Shown: positions 52,705-61,202, counted from the stretch's first letter. The stretch is 64,000 nt of DNA from Candidatus Nitrospira kreftii (GCA_014058405.1 CP047423.1:1984001-2048000), one strand, 5' to 3'. Program-made: numbers and translations. Notes: generated by a model from the sequence alone, not told the origin.

Positions 52705-53775
52705 ATGCCCACATTGTTGACCCCGCTTCAAGCCGGAGATATTTTCTTGACGAACCGGATCGTCATGGCCCCGCTGACCCGCGTGCGAGCCGGATCGACT
52801 CACATTCCCAACGACATGATGGTGGACTACTACTCCCAACGCGCGTCGAGTGGCCTCATCATGACGGAATGCACGATGGTCGATGCCCATGCCTGCGCGT
52901 TCATGGGGGAAGGTGGAATTTACAGTCCTACACATGTGGCCGGTTGGAAACGCGTGACGGACGCGGTGCATGCCAAGGGTGGCCGGATCTTTATGCAGAT
53001 CTGGCATCCTGGCCGTGCCGCACACTCGTTGCTGAACGATGGCGAACAGCCGGTTTCCAGCAGCGCCAAGCCAATCCGTCATGCAACGACCGATACTCCG
53101 CGAGGCGCCAAGCCGTATGAAGTTCCCCGCGCGCTCCGCGCCGAGGAGATTCCACGGTTTGTGGAGATGTTCCGACTCGCGGCCCAGAACGCCAAACAGG
53201 CAGGCTTTGATGGAGTGCAAATCCACGGCGCTCACGGCTATCTCATCGACAACTTTCTGCGTGACGGTGTGAATGCACGCACGGATACCTACGGAGGTTC
53301 AGTACCCAACCGGGCTCGGTTTCTGCTGGAGGTGACCGATGCCGCCATCAGCGTCTGGGGTTCCGGACGTGTCGCCGTTCGGATTTCGCCGCTGGTCCCA
53401 TTTAACGACATGGCCGATAGTCAACCCGACGCGCTGGTGACCCATGTGGCGCAGGAATTAAGTCGACGAGCGATCGCGTTTCTGGAAATCCGGCACGAGA
53501 ACCATGCATTGTCTGCAGAGCAAACCATCCTGACAGTCGCCCGCAAACATTTCCAGGGGGTATTGATGACCAACGGAAGCTATACTCGTGAGAGTGGCGA
53601 ATCGACGGTTGCGGGTGGCGCGGCCGATGCAATTGTCTACGGGCGTCCCTATATCGCCAATCCGGACCTGGTCGAACGGTTTGCAAAGCAAGCTCCACTC
53701 AACGAGGTAAATTTTAATCGACTGTATGGCGGCGGATCTGATGGCTACAGTGACTATCCAACATTGCCGATGTAG
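52705..53775 (+). CDS. Old Yellow Enzyme-family NADH:flavin oxidoreductase
   Basis: 356 residues forming one FMN TIM barrel. Landmarks are NRIVMAPLTRVRAG, QIWHPGRAAHSLL (active region), FDGVQIHGAHGYLIDNFLRDGVNARTDTYGGS (with the paired His-Ala-His as in NemA-like enzymes) and the C-terminal FMN phosphate segment DAIVYGRPYIANPDLVERF. It reduces activated C=C bonds or nitro-compounds using NAD(P)H. No clear partner gene lies beside it. Confidence 0.9.
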   Translation: MPTLLTPLQAGDIFLTNRIVMAPLTRVRAGSTHIPNDMMVDYYSQRASSGLIMTECTMVDAHACAFMGEGGIYSPTHVAGWKRVTDAVHAKGGRIFMQIWHPGRAAHSLLNDGEQPVSSSAKPIRHATTDTPRGAKPYEVPRALRAEEIPRFVEMFRLAAQNAKQAGFDGVQIHGAHGYLIDNFLRDGVNARTDTYGGSVPNRARFLLEVTDAAISVWGSGRVAVRISPLVPFNDMADSQPDALVTHVAQELSRRAIAFLEIRHENHALSAEQTILTVARKHFQGVLMTNGSYTRESGESTVAGGAADAIVYGRPYIANPDLVERFAKQAPLNEVNFNRLYGGGSDGYSDYPTLPM

Positions 53776-53857
53776 ACACCGACCCGTCCCAATAAAGCCG
53801 GAACACACTTGATCGGTGCACTCCAACTACCACGCTCGTAGAACGAGGAGAGTTGAA

Positions 53858-54403
53858 ATGACGCAGGTCTCGCCCCGTCTGAGCCTTGCCATCTGTACGC
53901 CTGCGCTCATTTTCTTGAGCAGCTGCATGACGGCGCCGGAGGAGAGGCTGCGACTGGCCGCCGCGGAAGGCAATCTGCTCCGAGTGCAGACATTCCTTGG
54001 GCAAGGTATTAGCGCTCAGGCAGCCGATGTGCGCGGTGTGACCCCGCTCTTCTTGGCGGCCAAGCATGGACATCAGGACGTGGTGGCGCTCCTACTGGAA
54101 CGAGGAGCAGCCATGAATCTCATAAGGCAGGACGGCGTCACCTCGATCTTTATCGCAGCACAAGAAGGACAGCGGGAGGTTGTGGCTCTTCTTCTGAGAC
54201 ACGGAGAGGATGTGAACGCGCACGCGCAAATAAGCGATGTGACGCTCTTACATGTTGCGGCCTATCGAGGCGATCAGGAGCTCATCACCCTCCTGCTGCA
54301 ACATGGAGCGAGTAAGCATGCCAGAATGACATCTGGAGAGCGTCCCGTAGATTTGGCTCAAGCGCAAGGTCACACGGCACTGATCCCGCTCCTCGAACCC
54401 TGA
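53858..54403 (+). CDS. Ankyrin-repeat lipoprotein
   Basis: 181 residues from the ATG at 53858, which is preceded by GGAGAG; the longer frame from 53816 is unsupported. A lipobox (FLSSC, Cys23) ends the signal peptide. About four ankyrin repeats follow, each with G-x-TPL-hh-AA type cores (RGVTPLFLAAKHGHQDVVALLLERGA; the last ends GHTALIPLLEP). It is an envelope-anchored protein-protein interaction module of unknown partner. Confidence 0.85.
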   Translation: MTQVSPRLSLAICTPALIFLSSCMTAPEERLRLAAAEGNLLRVQTFLGQGISAQAADVRGVTPLFLAAKHGHQDVVALLLERGAAMNLIRQDGVTSIFIAAQEGQREVVALLLRHGEDVNAHAQISDVTLLHVAAYRGDQELITLLLQHGASKHARMTSGERPVDLAQAQGHTALIPLLEP

Positions 54404-54423
54404 TGTGAAACTCCCACACCCGC

Positions 54424-55023
54424 CTACTCCACTTCCCAGAGTTTCGTATACACCGGTCCGGTCGGACGCAGGTGGCTTTTCACGAGAACGAGCGGCCCAA
54501 TCCGAACCTCCCCGGGAGAGAACGGCTGGTCACAGACGCCGCTTTGAGCCAACCACTGCCCCACCTCTCGTTCACCTGCTTTGATCCTCGCCAGCGTCAG
54601 GTGTGGATTAAACAGTTTGTCGTCCGGTGCAAACCCGAACGAGTGGCAACAGGCTTCAATCTCCCGATGCAATGCCGTTAACTGGCGTGCCGCGTCACCC
54701 TTACGCCATTGTTCGGACGGTCCCACCCAGAGCACCCGTGGCTTCTGCAGATTCGGGAACGCCTGAAGTCGATCGAGCGGGATCTGGATGGTTGGGTGAG
54801 ACCGGCGTACGATGGCCAAGGCCTCACGCATGGGATCGAGGAGTTGTTTGTCCGTATCTCCCAGAAACCTGATCGTGAGATGAAAGGAATTTGGCTGCCC
54901 CCACGCGATGCGGATATCTTTCGTGAGAGACCCTGCGAGCTGTTGTTTGAGATCATGCTGGACCTGCAAGATCTCCGTTCTGACATCGTCGCTGACCTCG
55001 ATGGCAAGGAATGTTCGTATCAT
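54424..55023 (-). CDS. thpR: RNA 2',3'-cyclic phosphodiesterase (2'-5' RNA ligase family)
   Basis: 199 residues from the ATG at 55023, with AGGAGAGG upstream. It has the two HxTx motifs of the 2H phosphoesterases, FHLTIRFLG and NPHLTLARIK. The enzyme opens 2',3'-cyclic phosphate at RNA ends or ligates 2'-5' bonds; the biological role in bacteria is unclear. Its start overlaps the cinA stop in ATGA, as is common in other genomes. Confidence 0.92.
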   Translation of the reverse strand: MIRTFLAIEVSDDVRTEILQVQHDLKQQLAGSLTKDIRIAWGQPNSFHLTIRFLGDTDKQLLDPMREALAIVRRSHPTIQIPLDRLQAFPNLQKPRVLWVGPSEQWRKGDAARQLTALHREIEACCHSFGFAPDDKLFNPHLTLARIKAGEREVGQWLAQSGVCDQPFSPGEVRIGPLVLVKSHLRPTGPVYTKLWEVE

Positions 55024-56330
55024 GTTCTTCCTCTCCTGACCAACCATCGACGAAGCATATCGAGAGCTGCCTGAGCTGCACGTTGCCGAATGACGGACCG
55101 ATCACCGTGGAACCGAAACTCTTTAGTCATGACGCCGTCACGACCTCCGTCGAGTCCGATATAAACTAACCCAACCGGTTTGTTGTCTGTAGCACCGCCT
55201 GGCCCGGCGATACCTGTCACACTCAGGGCGACCGATACGCCTGCGCGTTCGCGCATTCCTTTAGCCATCGCCGCAGCTACTTCTTGGCTGACCGCACCGT
55301 GACTCTCCAAAAGCTTTTCCGAAACTCCGAGCATCTCAATTTTTGCCCGGTTGCTGTAGCATACAGCGGCGCGATCGACGTATTCAGACGATCCTGGTAC
55401 TTGTGTCAACCGTTGTCCTATGAGCCCCCCCGTACACGACTCGGCTACAGCGACCGTCCGTTTCTGTTCACACAGCAGTCGGCCGACTACCTGCTCCATC
55501 GTGTCCTGCCCTTCGGCATAGATCCATTCGCCCAGTCGACCCCGAATCTCTTCGGCGAGCGACGCAAGAGCCCCTTCCCGCAGACGACCATCACCCTTCG
55601 TTGTCAGCGACACGAGCACGCCGGTCGGCGACGCGAGAAGTCCCAAAGCAACAGGCATGCGTATCGGTACGAGTCCCTTCAATCTGGCATCAACATCGGC
55701 CTCCGGCATCCCCCACGTGTGAAAAATTATTCTTGTTAGGGGTTGCCGACCTTGACTCGGCGTACGTTTGAGTTGAGCGATCACATAGGGGATGACTGAC
55801 TGCTGGACCATTGCACGCATCTCACTCGGGACACCGGGTAACACGATGATGTGCGTGCCGCGCCATAGCAAGGCGAAGCCTGGGGCTGAGCCTACCGGGT
55901 TAGGCAGCACTGTGGCTCCAGACGGAATCAATGCTTGTCGCAGTTGCCCCGTATTCGGTATCCGCCCCCACTGAGCTAACCGTGTCTTCATTCCCTCGAG
56001 TGCTTCCTTACGGCGAGCGAGTCGGAACCCGGTTATGGCCGCAACCGCCTCCCGGGTACAATCGTCCACTGTGGGGCCAAGCCCTCCGGTCATGATGACG
56101 ATTCGAGCACGTCCGCAGGCCGTCCTCACAACATGAGCAATGTCCGATCGATCGTCTCCGACAATGGATTTAAAACGCACTTCCACGCCTATTGCACCGA
56201 GTGCATCAGTGATGAACAGTGAATTGCTATCGGCCCGCCCCCCCACGAGGAGTTCCGAGCCGACCGCAATAGTTTCCGCAGTCTGGCTGCGGAGGGAGGA
56301 AACAAAGGTTCGCATATACGGCTGCCGCAC
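55020..56330 (-). CDS. cinA: CinA-like protein (nicotinamide-nucleotide amidase / MoCF-type)
   Basis: 436 residues: an N-terminal MoCF/MoeA-like domain (ETIAVGSELLVGGRADSNS; MTGGLGPTVDDCTREAVAA; VLPGVPSEMRAM) and a C-terminal PncC nicotinamide-mononucleotide deamidase domain (VAVAESCTGGLIGQRLTQVPGSS with the catalytic Ser; VTGIAGPGGATDNKPVG). It recycles NMN in NAD metabolism and may dephosphorylate damaged ADP-ribose. The start is uncertain: GTG at 56330 or ATG at 56315. The gene follows a 198-residue exported protein with no gap and is followed by thpR. Confidence 0.92.
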   Translation of the reverse strand: MRQPYMRTFVSSLRSQTAETIAVGSELLVGGRADSNSLFITDALGAIGVEVRFKSIVGDDRSDIAHVVRTACGRARIVIMTGGLGPTVDDCTREAVAAITGFRLARRKEALEGMKTRLAQWGRIPNTGQLRQALIPSGATVLPNPVGSAPGFALLWRGTHIIVLPGVPSEMRAMVQQSVIPYVIAQLKRTPSQGRQPLTRIIFHTWGMPEADVDARLKGLVPIRMPVALGLLASPTGVLVSLTTKGDGRLREGALASLAEEIRGRLGEWIYAEGQDTMEQVVGRLLCEQKRTVAVAESCTGGLIGQRLTQVPGSSEYVDRAAVCYSNRAKIEMLGVSEKLLESHGAVSQEVAAAMAKGMRERAGVSVALSVTGIAGPGGATDNKPVGLVYIGLDGGRDGVMTKEFRFHGDRSVIRQRAAQAALDMLRRWLVRRGRT

Positions 56331-56927
56331 CTAGTCGATGTCTCCAAAGTCGACCGCAAAGCGAAGCTCTCCTCCGGTCGCAGGAAACACGGTAATGATC
56401 GTGTGCGCATTCGGATCAAAATCAGCATACTTGAATGCCGCGACAACTTTGGCCATGAATTTTGGTGAGTCTGGCCAAGCCGTCGTTCGGGTGGCTTGCC
56501 CATCAACACGTACAGTGACAGGCTTGATTGCGCTTCCCTCTTGATCCAGCACCATGTAACTCTCCACGGCAAAGGCAGGACTGTCCCCGAAGATCACAGC
56601 ACTGACGAGCATGGTCGTGGCATCGACCAATTGAGCAATGTCGGTCGCGCTCGGTTCATGCCCTCGCAGTGCCATGTGGGTTGCCAGGACTGACAAACCA
56701 CCGATTTTCGTCACAAGGAATCCGCCGAAATCCAGATCCTCATTGCCCCCGAAGCGTACATACCACTTCTCAGGCGGCTGATGCTGAGCTGCCGCTTTTG
56801 CGCCCCGATCGAGTGCGGCCTGAATTTGCGTCTGCGAGGGGTATACCTCGATCGCGACCGAGAGATCTCCGATGCTTAGCAGGAACGCTGCGACAGATCC
56901 TACAGCCCAATGCCCGACAGATCTCAT
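56331..56927 (-). CDS. Exported protein of unknown function
   Basis: 198 residues with a signal peptide (about 1-25, GSVAAFLLSIGDLSVAIEV) and a compact beta-rich mature region (YVRFGGNEDLDFGGFLVTKIGG, VFPATGGELRFAVDFGDID). No enzyme motif or cysteine pair is seen. It abuts cinA so closely (stop TAG followed at once by the GTG) that the two are probably one operon. Function unknown. Confidence 0.72.
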   Translation of the reverse strand: MRSVGHWAVGSVAAFLLSIGDLSVAIEVYPSQTQIQAALDRGAKAAAQHQPPEKWYVRFGGNEDLDFGGFLVTKIGGLSVLATHMALRGHEPSATDIAQLVDATTMLVSAVIFGDSPAFAVESYMVLDQEGSAIKPVTVRVDGQATRTTAWPDSPKFMAKVVAAFKYADFDPNAHTIITVFPATGGELRFAVDFGDID

Positions 56928-56991
56928 ACGATTGCGACTAACAGAACCATCATTCCACTGTCAACGAACGCTTCTCTGCCTCGTCTTGCGG

Positions 56992-57022
56992 TTGACAAGA
57001 CTGAAGAGGAAATGCTAAACGA
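56992..57022 (+). promoter_or_regulatory. Possible promoter upstream of the Cld/HemQ-like gene
   Basis: TTGACA (56992-56997) is an exact -35. Seventeen to eighteen bases downstream the -10 region reads CTAAAC/TAAACG, only a partial match. The 5' leader would be about 45 bases and contains a run of A and the AAAGGAGC ribosome site of the Cld/HemQ-like gene. Confidence 0.35.
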
Positions 57023-57072
57023 AATAAAAAAAAGAACAAAGGTTTATTTTCCATCTACTAAAGGAGCTTTGA

Positions 57073-57795
57073 ATGTCGACTCCTGACACACCCCCTGCCG
57101 CACAGGCGCCCCGGCGGCAATACGTAAACTTTGTATTTTATAAGGTCGACCCGGCGTGGCGCCGCCTCCCTGAGGACGTGCGCACACAGGGCAAACAGGA
57201 ATTCTTGCGAGCCGTTGAAGATTTTAACGGCCAAGTGTTAGTCGTCCCCTATTCGACCATCGGTATTCGCGGCGACTGCGACTTCATGCTCTGGCGCATC
57301 AGCTACGACCTGGACCTCTTCCAAGATATGAGCGCCAAGATTCTGGCCTCCGGCCTTGGGCAATACATCACGACCCCCTATTCCTATCTGGCGATCACCA
57401 AACGATCCGTGTACGTCGATCATCATTCACATGCAGGCCAGGAAGGCAAACGGTTGACCGTGGTCCCGGGGAAAAGCAAGTACATCTTCGTGTATCCATT
57501 TTTGAAGACACGGGAGTGGTTTTTGCTGACCAAAGCGGCTCGTCAGGGCATGATGGACGAACATATTGAAGTAGGCCATCGGTTCCCCTCAGTGAAGTTG
57601 AACACGACCTACTCATTCGGACTAGACGATCAAGAATGGGTGGTGGCGTTTGAAAGCGACAAGCCTGAAGATTTTCTGGACCTGGTGATGGCGCTGCGCG
57701 AAACGGAAGGCTCACGCTATACGTTGCGTGATACGCCGATTTTCACCTGCATTCGCAAGAGCCTCAAGGAAACCCTCGATACATTGGGCGGCTAA
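57073..57795 (+). CDS. Chlorite-dismutase-family haem protein (HemQ/coproheme decarboxylase-like)
   Basis: 240 residues in the Cld/HemQ fold (two ferredoxin-like halves). His164 in the sequence DEHIEVGH is the expected proximal haem ligand, and TREWFLLTKAARQGMM precedes it. The following SVKLNTTYSFGLDDQEW holds Leu176/Asn177 where true chlorite dismutases have the distal Arg, so chlorite decomposition is not expected. Coproheme decarboxylation for haem synthesis is more likely. A strong ribosome site AAAGGAGC precedes the ATG; a perfect palindromic terminator follows. Cld-family proteins are common in nitrite oxidisers. Confidence 0.85.
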   Translation: MSTPDTPPAAQAPRRQYVNFVFYKVDPAWRRLPEDVRTQGKQEFLRAVEDFNGQVLVVPYSTIGIRGDCDFMLWRISYDLDLFQDMSAKILASGLGQYITTPYSYLAITKRSVYVDHHSHAGQEGKRLTVVPGKSKYIFVYPFLKTREWFLLTKAARQGMMDEHIEVGHRFPSVKLNTTYSFGLDDQEWVVAFESDKPEDFLDLVMALRETEGSRYTLRDTPIFTCIRKSLKETLDTLGG

Positions 57796-57853
57796 GCCAC
57801 GCATTGAGTGAAGGTTGTCCCTAACCTTCTCTTTCCGTGAGAGTCGGTACTGC

Positions 57854-57889
57854 AGAACGGCTTCCGGTCACGTGACCGGAAGCCGTTCT
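57854..57889. terminator. Perfect 36-nt palindrome after the Cld/HemQ-like gene (terminator)
   Basis: An 18-base arm, AGAACGGCTTCCGGTCAC, is followed directly by its exact complement, making a loop-less (4-base turn) hairpin of about 16 bp. ACTTTATATGC follows, a modest T-rich tail on the plus strand. It is 59 bases after the stop of the Cld/HemQ-like gene. Being perfect and symmetric it could act in both directions. Confidence 0.8.
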
Positions 57890-58078
57890 ACTTTATATGC
57901 ACGACCGATCGAGGCAGATTCTTACACCACGCAGACATCTACGTTCCGTCCAGATCAAGATAGTTTGGCTGGGACCCATCCTCTCTGGTTATCTCAACTA
58001 CGGGCTGCTTTGACAGCCTCACAAAGCCTGTGTTACGTGTACTAAGATGATATAGGGTATCGATACAATGGAATCGTC

Positions 58079-58294
58079 ATGGCGGATACGACTGCTCTTT
58101 ATGCACTCCGTTTTCCAGACGGCTCAGTAAGCCTTTACGTTGATGAACAGTATGCACAGGATCGAGGGATCGACCCGTCGAGGCTCGTGCGGGTAGAAAT
58201 TCCACCAGAGATGTTCATCAGAGGAACTATTCAGGATATTCGAGAATATGTGGCACTTCAGCTTGAACAGCAACAACAGACCGGCACGGCCTAG
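58079..58294 (+). CDS. Small protein of unknown function, 71 residues
   Basis: 71 residues, acidic and cytoplasmic (MADTTALYALRFPDGSVSLY at the start; a Gln-rich end, QLEQQQQTG). No recognised family or membrane segment, and no clear Shine-Dalgarno. Codon use looks native. It lies 45 bp before the sigma-region-4-like gene on the same strand and may be co-transcribed. Confidence 0.5.
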   Translation: MADTTALYALRFPDGSVSLYVDEQYAQDRGIDPSRLVRVEIPPEMFIRGTIQDIREYVALQLEQQQQTGTA

Positions 58295-58339
58295 GTTGGC
58301 TCCGGCTTCGAGCCACCCGGATGATGTAACGGACACGCT

Positions 58340-59527
58340 ATGATGCCAACATTAACTTCATCGCCACTGACTGCGGAAATAATCGAAGAGACCATTGCCG
58401 GATTACCGATCCAAGGTCGCATTATGCTTCGACTTCTGTTGCTGCAACACCTTGATATTACGCACGAAGAGATTCTTTTCATGGTCGCCGATCGCCCCGA
58501 TCCCCGTTGCGTGTCCGGGAAAAAACCCGTCACAACCATGACTCAAGAATCCATTACGGCAATGATCGATCGCCGCAATGAGTACCGGCGGCGAGTTCGA
58601 CTTCGCCGAGAGAGAACGTGGCTCCAATGTGTTGCCCTGACCAATCTCGCGAGAACGGCAAACGCATTAGCCATTCGCGCAGCTGCGCTTTTGGTTGATC
58701 GAGGAGTTTCATCCACTACCATCGACGAGTTGAAGGCGCAGGCTCGTTCCGCTGTTCCATCAACCACACTGCGGCTGTTGGAAGAAGCTTGGAATAAGAA
58801 TGAGGTCGGTCCCGACGAGTATCAGAACCATCGCCTTGTCGTCGAAATGCAAACGCAGCTTCGTTTTGCGGAACGGTTTAAAAAACGCTTGGCGAGTGCG
58901 GAACGTGAACGGCAGACATCCGATCAGACAACTTTACAGGACCATGAGATCGGTCACATCTGGGGAATCCCAGCCGGCACGCTCGCAGCCAGAAAAGTCA
59001 AGTTTATATCTCAGTATCTCATGGCAATCCAGACCAAATGTTCAGGGCTAGAATCTCACACAAAGGAGAATCTCGTTCCTTCTCCAGACCTTTGGAAAGC
59101 AACCATGCACGTGCTTTCCCAGCGTCCCATTGAACGATTAATTCCTACCTACGACGGACTTGAGGGGACCGAGTCTGCGTTGCTCGAGAAATTAACGGCC
59201 TATGCAGTCCTAGGCATACCGGAAGCAACCGAGACCAAGTTTTGGAACTCGCTTGTCTATGGTGCGAGTTCCAATGCGATGCATACGGAAATAACGAGGA
59301 CGCTGTTCGGTCTTCAGCGGTTGGTCGCGATCCAAAAGGATGTCGATACCAGTTCCGAAGCATTGGACGAAGTATTGCTGGCACGATCGAGACCGATCCC
59401 CAAAGAGTCTGAACCAGCCTTACGAGATCGAGAAGCTGGGCACGGGGAACTGACGGACTTGCAACGCCAGATTCTGCATAACTTCATCGGAGAAGATGTC
59501 AGCGGAAGATCCTCCGATAAGTGGTAG
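58340..59527 (+). CDS. Unknown protein with sigma-region-4-like helix-turn-helix segments
   Basis: 395 mostly helical residues. The N-terminal segment IAGLPIQGRIMLRLLLLQHL is like the start of sigma region 4 (L-P-x-x-x-R-x-x-L-x-L-x-x-x). HEIGHIWGIPAGTLAARKVKF (residues 202-222, quoted in part) is like a region-4 recognition helix (EIAEILGIPVGTVKSR). No region 2 is seen. The HEIGH letters resemble a HExxH zinc site but fit the helix-turn-helix better. It is highly charged with long helices (e.g. ERTWLQCVALTNLARTANAL). A DNA- or RNA-polymerase-associated role is a guess. Confidence 0.6.
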   Translation: MMPTLTSSPLTAEIIEETIAGLPIQGRIMLRLLLLQHLDITHEEILFMVADRPDPRCVSGKKPVTTMTQESITAMIDRRNEYRRRVRLRRERTWLQCVALTNLARTANALAIRAAALLVDRGVSSTTIDELKAQARSAVPSTTLRLLEEAWNKNEVGPDEYQNHRLVVEMQTQLRFAERFKKRLASAERERQTSDQTTLQDHEIGHIWGIPAGTLAARKVKFISQYLMAIQTKCSGLESHTKENLVPSPDLWKATMHVLSQRPIERLIPTYDGLEGTESALLEKLTAYAVLGIPEATETKFWNSLVYGASSNAMHTEITRTLFGLQRLVAIQKDVDTSSEALDEVLLARSRPIPKESEPALRDREAGHGELTDLQRQILHNFIGEDVSGRSSDKW

Positions 59528-59537
59528 ATATTGACTG

Positions 59538-59565
59538 TTGCCAATCTGAAGTCATTCGGTATAAT
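59538..59565 (+). promoter_or_regulatory. Near-consensus promoter giving a probably leaderless transcript
   Basis: TTGCCA (59538-59543), a 16-base spacer, and TATAAT (59560-59565). The expected start site, six to eight bases after the -10, falls at about 59571-59573. The ATG of the OB-fold gene is at 59574. So the transcript would be leaderless or have a leader of only a few bases; no Shine-Dalgarno is present. Confidence 0.65.
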
Positions 59566-59573
59566 GACTTTCA

Positions 59574-60017
59574 ATGAAGATGAACCTCTTTCCTTTCTTT
59601 AGCCCTACTTTCAAAGTCCTAGCCTTAGGGCGCGTCTTCTTATGTACTATGGTCTTCGCGAGTGCCATCAGTGCGGCCACACCGGCTTTCGCTGGGGGGC
59701 TCATCGAAATCGCCGAGCTCTTGGCGCATCCAGAGCAGTATGATCGCCTTGATGTCATGGTTACCGGAAAAGTGATGAACGTACAGCTGGCAACGAATCG
59801 CCAAGGACAACCAGCCTATGGATTTTTACTCCAAGACCAAGCGGGCACGCTGAAGGTCGTGAGTCTTGGGCAGGTGGAGGTCCATGAAGGCGATCAAGTG
59901 ATCGTCGAGGGTGTGTTTAGTCGCCTGCGACAGGTGGGTCGCAAGATCGTCTACAACGAAATTAAGGCCCTCTCTGTCAGGCCATTGACCCGCATGAATC
60001 CAGACCTTGTCGGCTGA
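59574..60017 (+). CDS. Exported OB-fold protein
   Basis: 147 residues with a signal peptide (about 1-40, FLCTMVFASAISAATPAFA) and one OB-fold of the kind seen in CcmE- or nucleic-acid-binding periplasmic proteins. The fold runs IAELLAHPEQYDRLDVMVTG, then GFLLQDQAGTLKVVS, then VIVEGVFSRLRQVGRKIVYNEI. There is no haem-attachment His. It probably binds a small ligand or partner protein in the periplasm. A strong promoter abuts the start codon. Alternative ATG at 59580. Confidence 0.72.
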   Translation: MKMNLFPFFSPTFKVLALGRVFLCTMVFASAISAATPAFAGGLIEIAELLAHPEQYDRLDVMVTGKVMNVQLATNRQGQPAYGFLLQDQAGTLKVVSLGQVEVHEGDQVIVEGVFSRLRQVGRKIVYNEIKALSVRPLTRMNPDLVG

Positions 60018-60064
60018 CCACGTGGGTGTTTCTTCGACCAGCCTACCCCTCTCTGCTACTCCAC

Positions 60065-60928
60065 TCAGCGAGGAAGTTTAAGAATCCAGCTTAAGAGCCT
60101 GTCCGATGCGCGATCGGGAAGCAGTTTTGCCATGAGCGCGCGGAGCTTGGCGTCACTTCCGACCAAATATCGAGTTTTCGGGATCGGTGCCGTCAATGCA
60201 GTTTCTACTACCCTCGCAACCGTGTCGGAAGAGACGGCTCGCTTCGACGCTTCTTCTACAATTCTCCTCACGGCAGATACAATCGGTTTATATAAAGATC
60301 GCAGGTCATCCCCTATTGCCGCCTCGCGTTGGGCGGCTTCAATGGTGGATTTGTTCCAGATGGGTGTCGCAATGGCACCCGGCTCGATGATCGACACGTG
60401 GATTCCCCATTGCTGGACTTCCAAGCGGAGAGCATCTGTGATCGCTTCCAGCGCAAATTTTGATGCTGAGTAGGGCCCCATGAGCGGCATCGTCGAGAGA
60501 CCGGCGATGGAACCCATATTGATGATCCGGCCCTGTGCCTGTCGTATTAAAGGAAGAAAGGTCTGCGTGACTGCCACCTGTCCGATGACGTTGATTTCAA
60601 GCTGCTGTCTGAGATCTGGAATAGGGACAGCCTCCAGGGGGCCAACCACTGCAATCCCGGCGTTGTTGATCAAGCCATATAATCCTTCTGCTCTGGTCAA
60701 CTCTGAAACTAAGGCATGAGATTTGTGAATCGTCGAGGCATGAGTGACATCGAGCATGATGGGCACCAGACGATCTGAGCTGTTTTTTTGAAGGGCCAGC
60801 CCGTCCTCTGGCTTCCGGACTCCTGCAAACACCCTGAAACCCAATCGATCAAGATGAATTGCGCAGGCCGCTCCTATCCCTGTAGAGGCTCCAGTGATGA
60901 CCACTGCTTGATTGCGTTCACTCGTCAT
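60065..60928 (-). CDS. Short-chain dehydrogenase/reductase (17-beta-HSD-like)
   Basis: 287 residues with the classical SDR motifs: cofactor motif TGASTGIG (residues 13-20), NNAGIAVVGPLE, the catalytic Ser in NMGSIAGLSTM, and YSASK (Tyr and Lys) near residue 155. It uses NAD(P)H to oxidise or reduce a hydroxyl or carbonyl; substrate is unknown. Length and the C-terminal region (KRAVSSDTVARVVETALTAP) resemble 17-beta-hydroxysteroid-like and retinol-dehydrogenase-like members. Convergent with the OB-fold gene. Confidence 0.9.
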   Translation of the reverse strand: MTSERNQAVVITGASTGIGAACAIHLDRLGFRVFAGVRKPEDGLALQKNSSDRLVPIMLDVTHASTIHKSHALVSELTRAEGLYGLINNAGIAVVGPLEAVPIPDLRQQLEINVIGQVAVTQTFLPLIRQAQGRIINMGSIAGLSTMPLMGPYSASKFALEAITDALRLEVQQWGIHVSIIEPGAIATPIWNKSTIEAAQREAAIGDDLRSLYKPIVSAVRRIVEEASKRAVSSDTVARVVETALTAPIPKTRYLVGSDAKLRALMAKLLPDRASDRLLSWILKLPR

Positions 60929-61067
60929 ATGACCCTCTCAAAGATTAATGGGAGAACCATAACGGGTCTTGAGGGCCTTCGTCCATACGTCCCGCATGGT
61001 TTCCATACCCATTCGGTAGACATCGATCTGCGTCTTCGGCTATTATCCAATCCTTCTCACCTTATGT

Positions 61068-61143
61068 GGCGGTGTAGCTCAGTTGGCAGAGCAGCGGACT
61101 CATAAGCCGCGGGTCGGCCGTTCAATCCGGCCCACCGCCACCA
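61068..61143 (+). tRNA. tRNA-Met(CAT)
   Basis: A 76-nt tRNA. The acceptor stem GGCGGTG pairs with CACCGCC, followed by A and an encoded CCA (61141-61143). The D-arm is GCTC/GAGC, the anticodon loop CTCATAA gives anticodon CAT, and the T-arm is GGCCG/CGGCC with loop TTCAATC. The anticodon stem has an A-G mismatch at its top (31-39). By general shape it is an elongator tRNA-Met; a lysidine-modified tRNA-Ile2 cannot be excluded from sequence alone. Confidence 0.9.
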
Positions 61144-61202
61144 AACCAAGCTTGCTCGTGAGATCGTGCTACAGTGAACGGTACGTCCAATAAGGGATGA
61201 GC

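Noticed and set aside
57073..57795. Naming the gene chlorite dismutase
   Set aside because: The distal arginine needed for chlorite chemistry is not visible in the aligned segment.
58941..58957. HEIGH resembling a HExxH zinc-protease motif in the 395-residue protein
   Set aside because: The surrounding residues match a sigma-region-4 helix-turn-helix much better and no third metal ligand (HxxGxxH) or protease fold is apparent.
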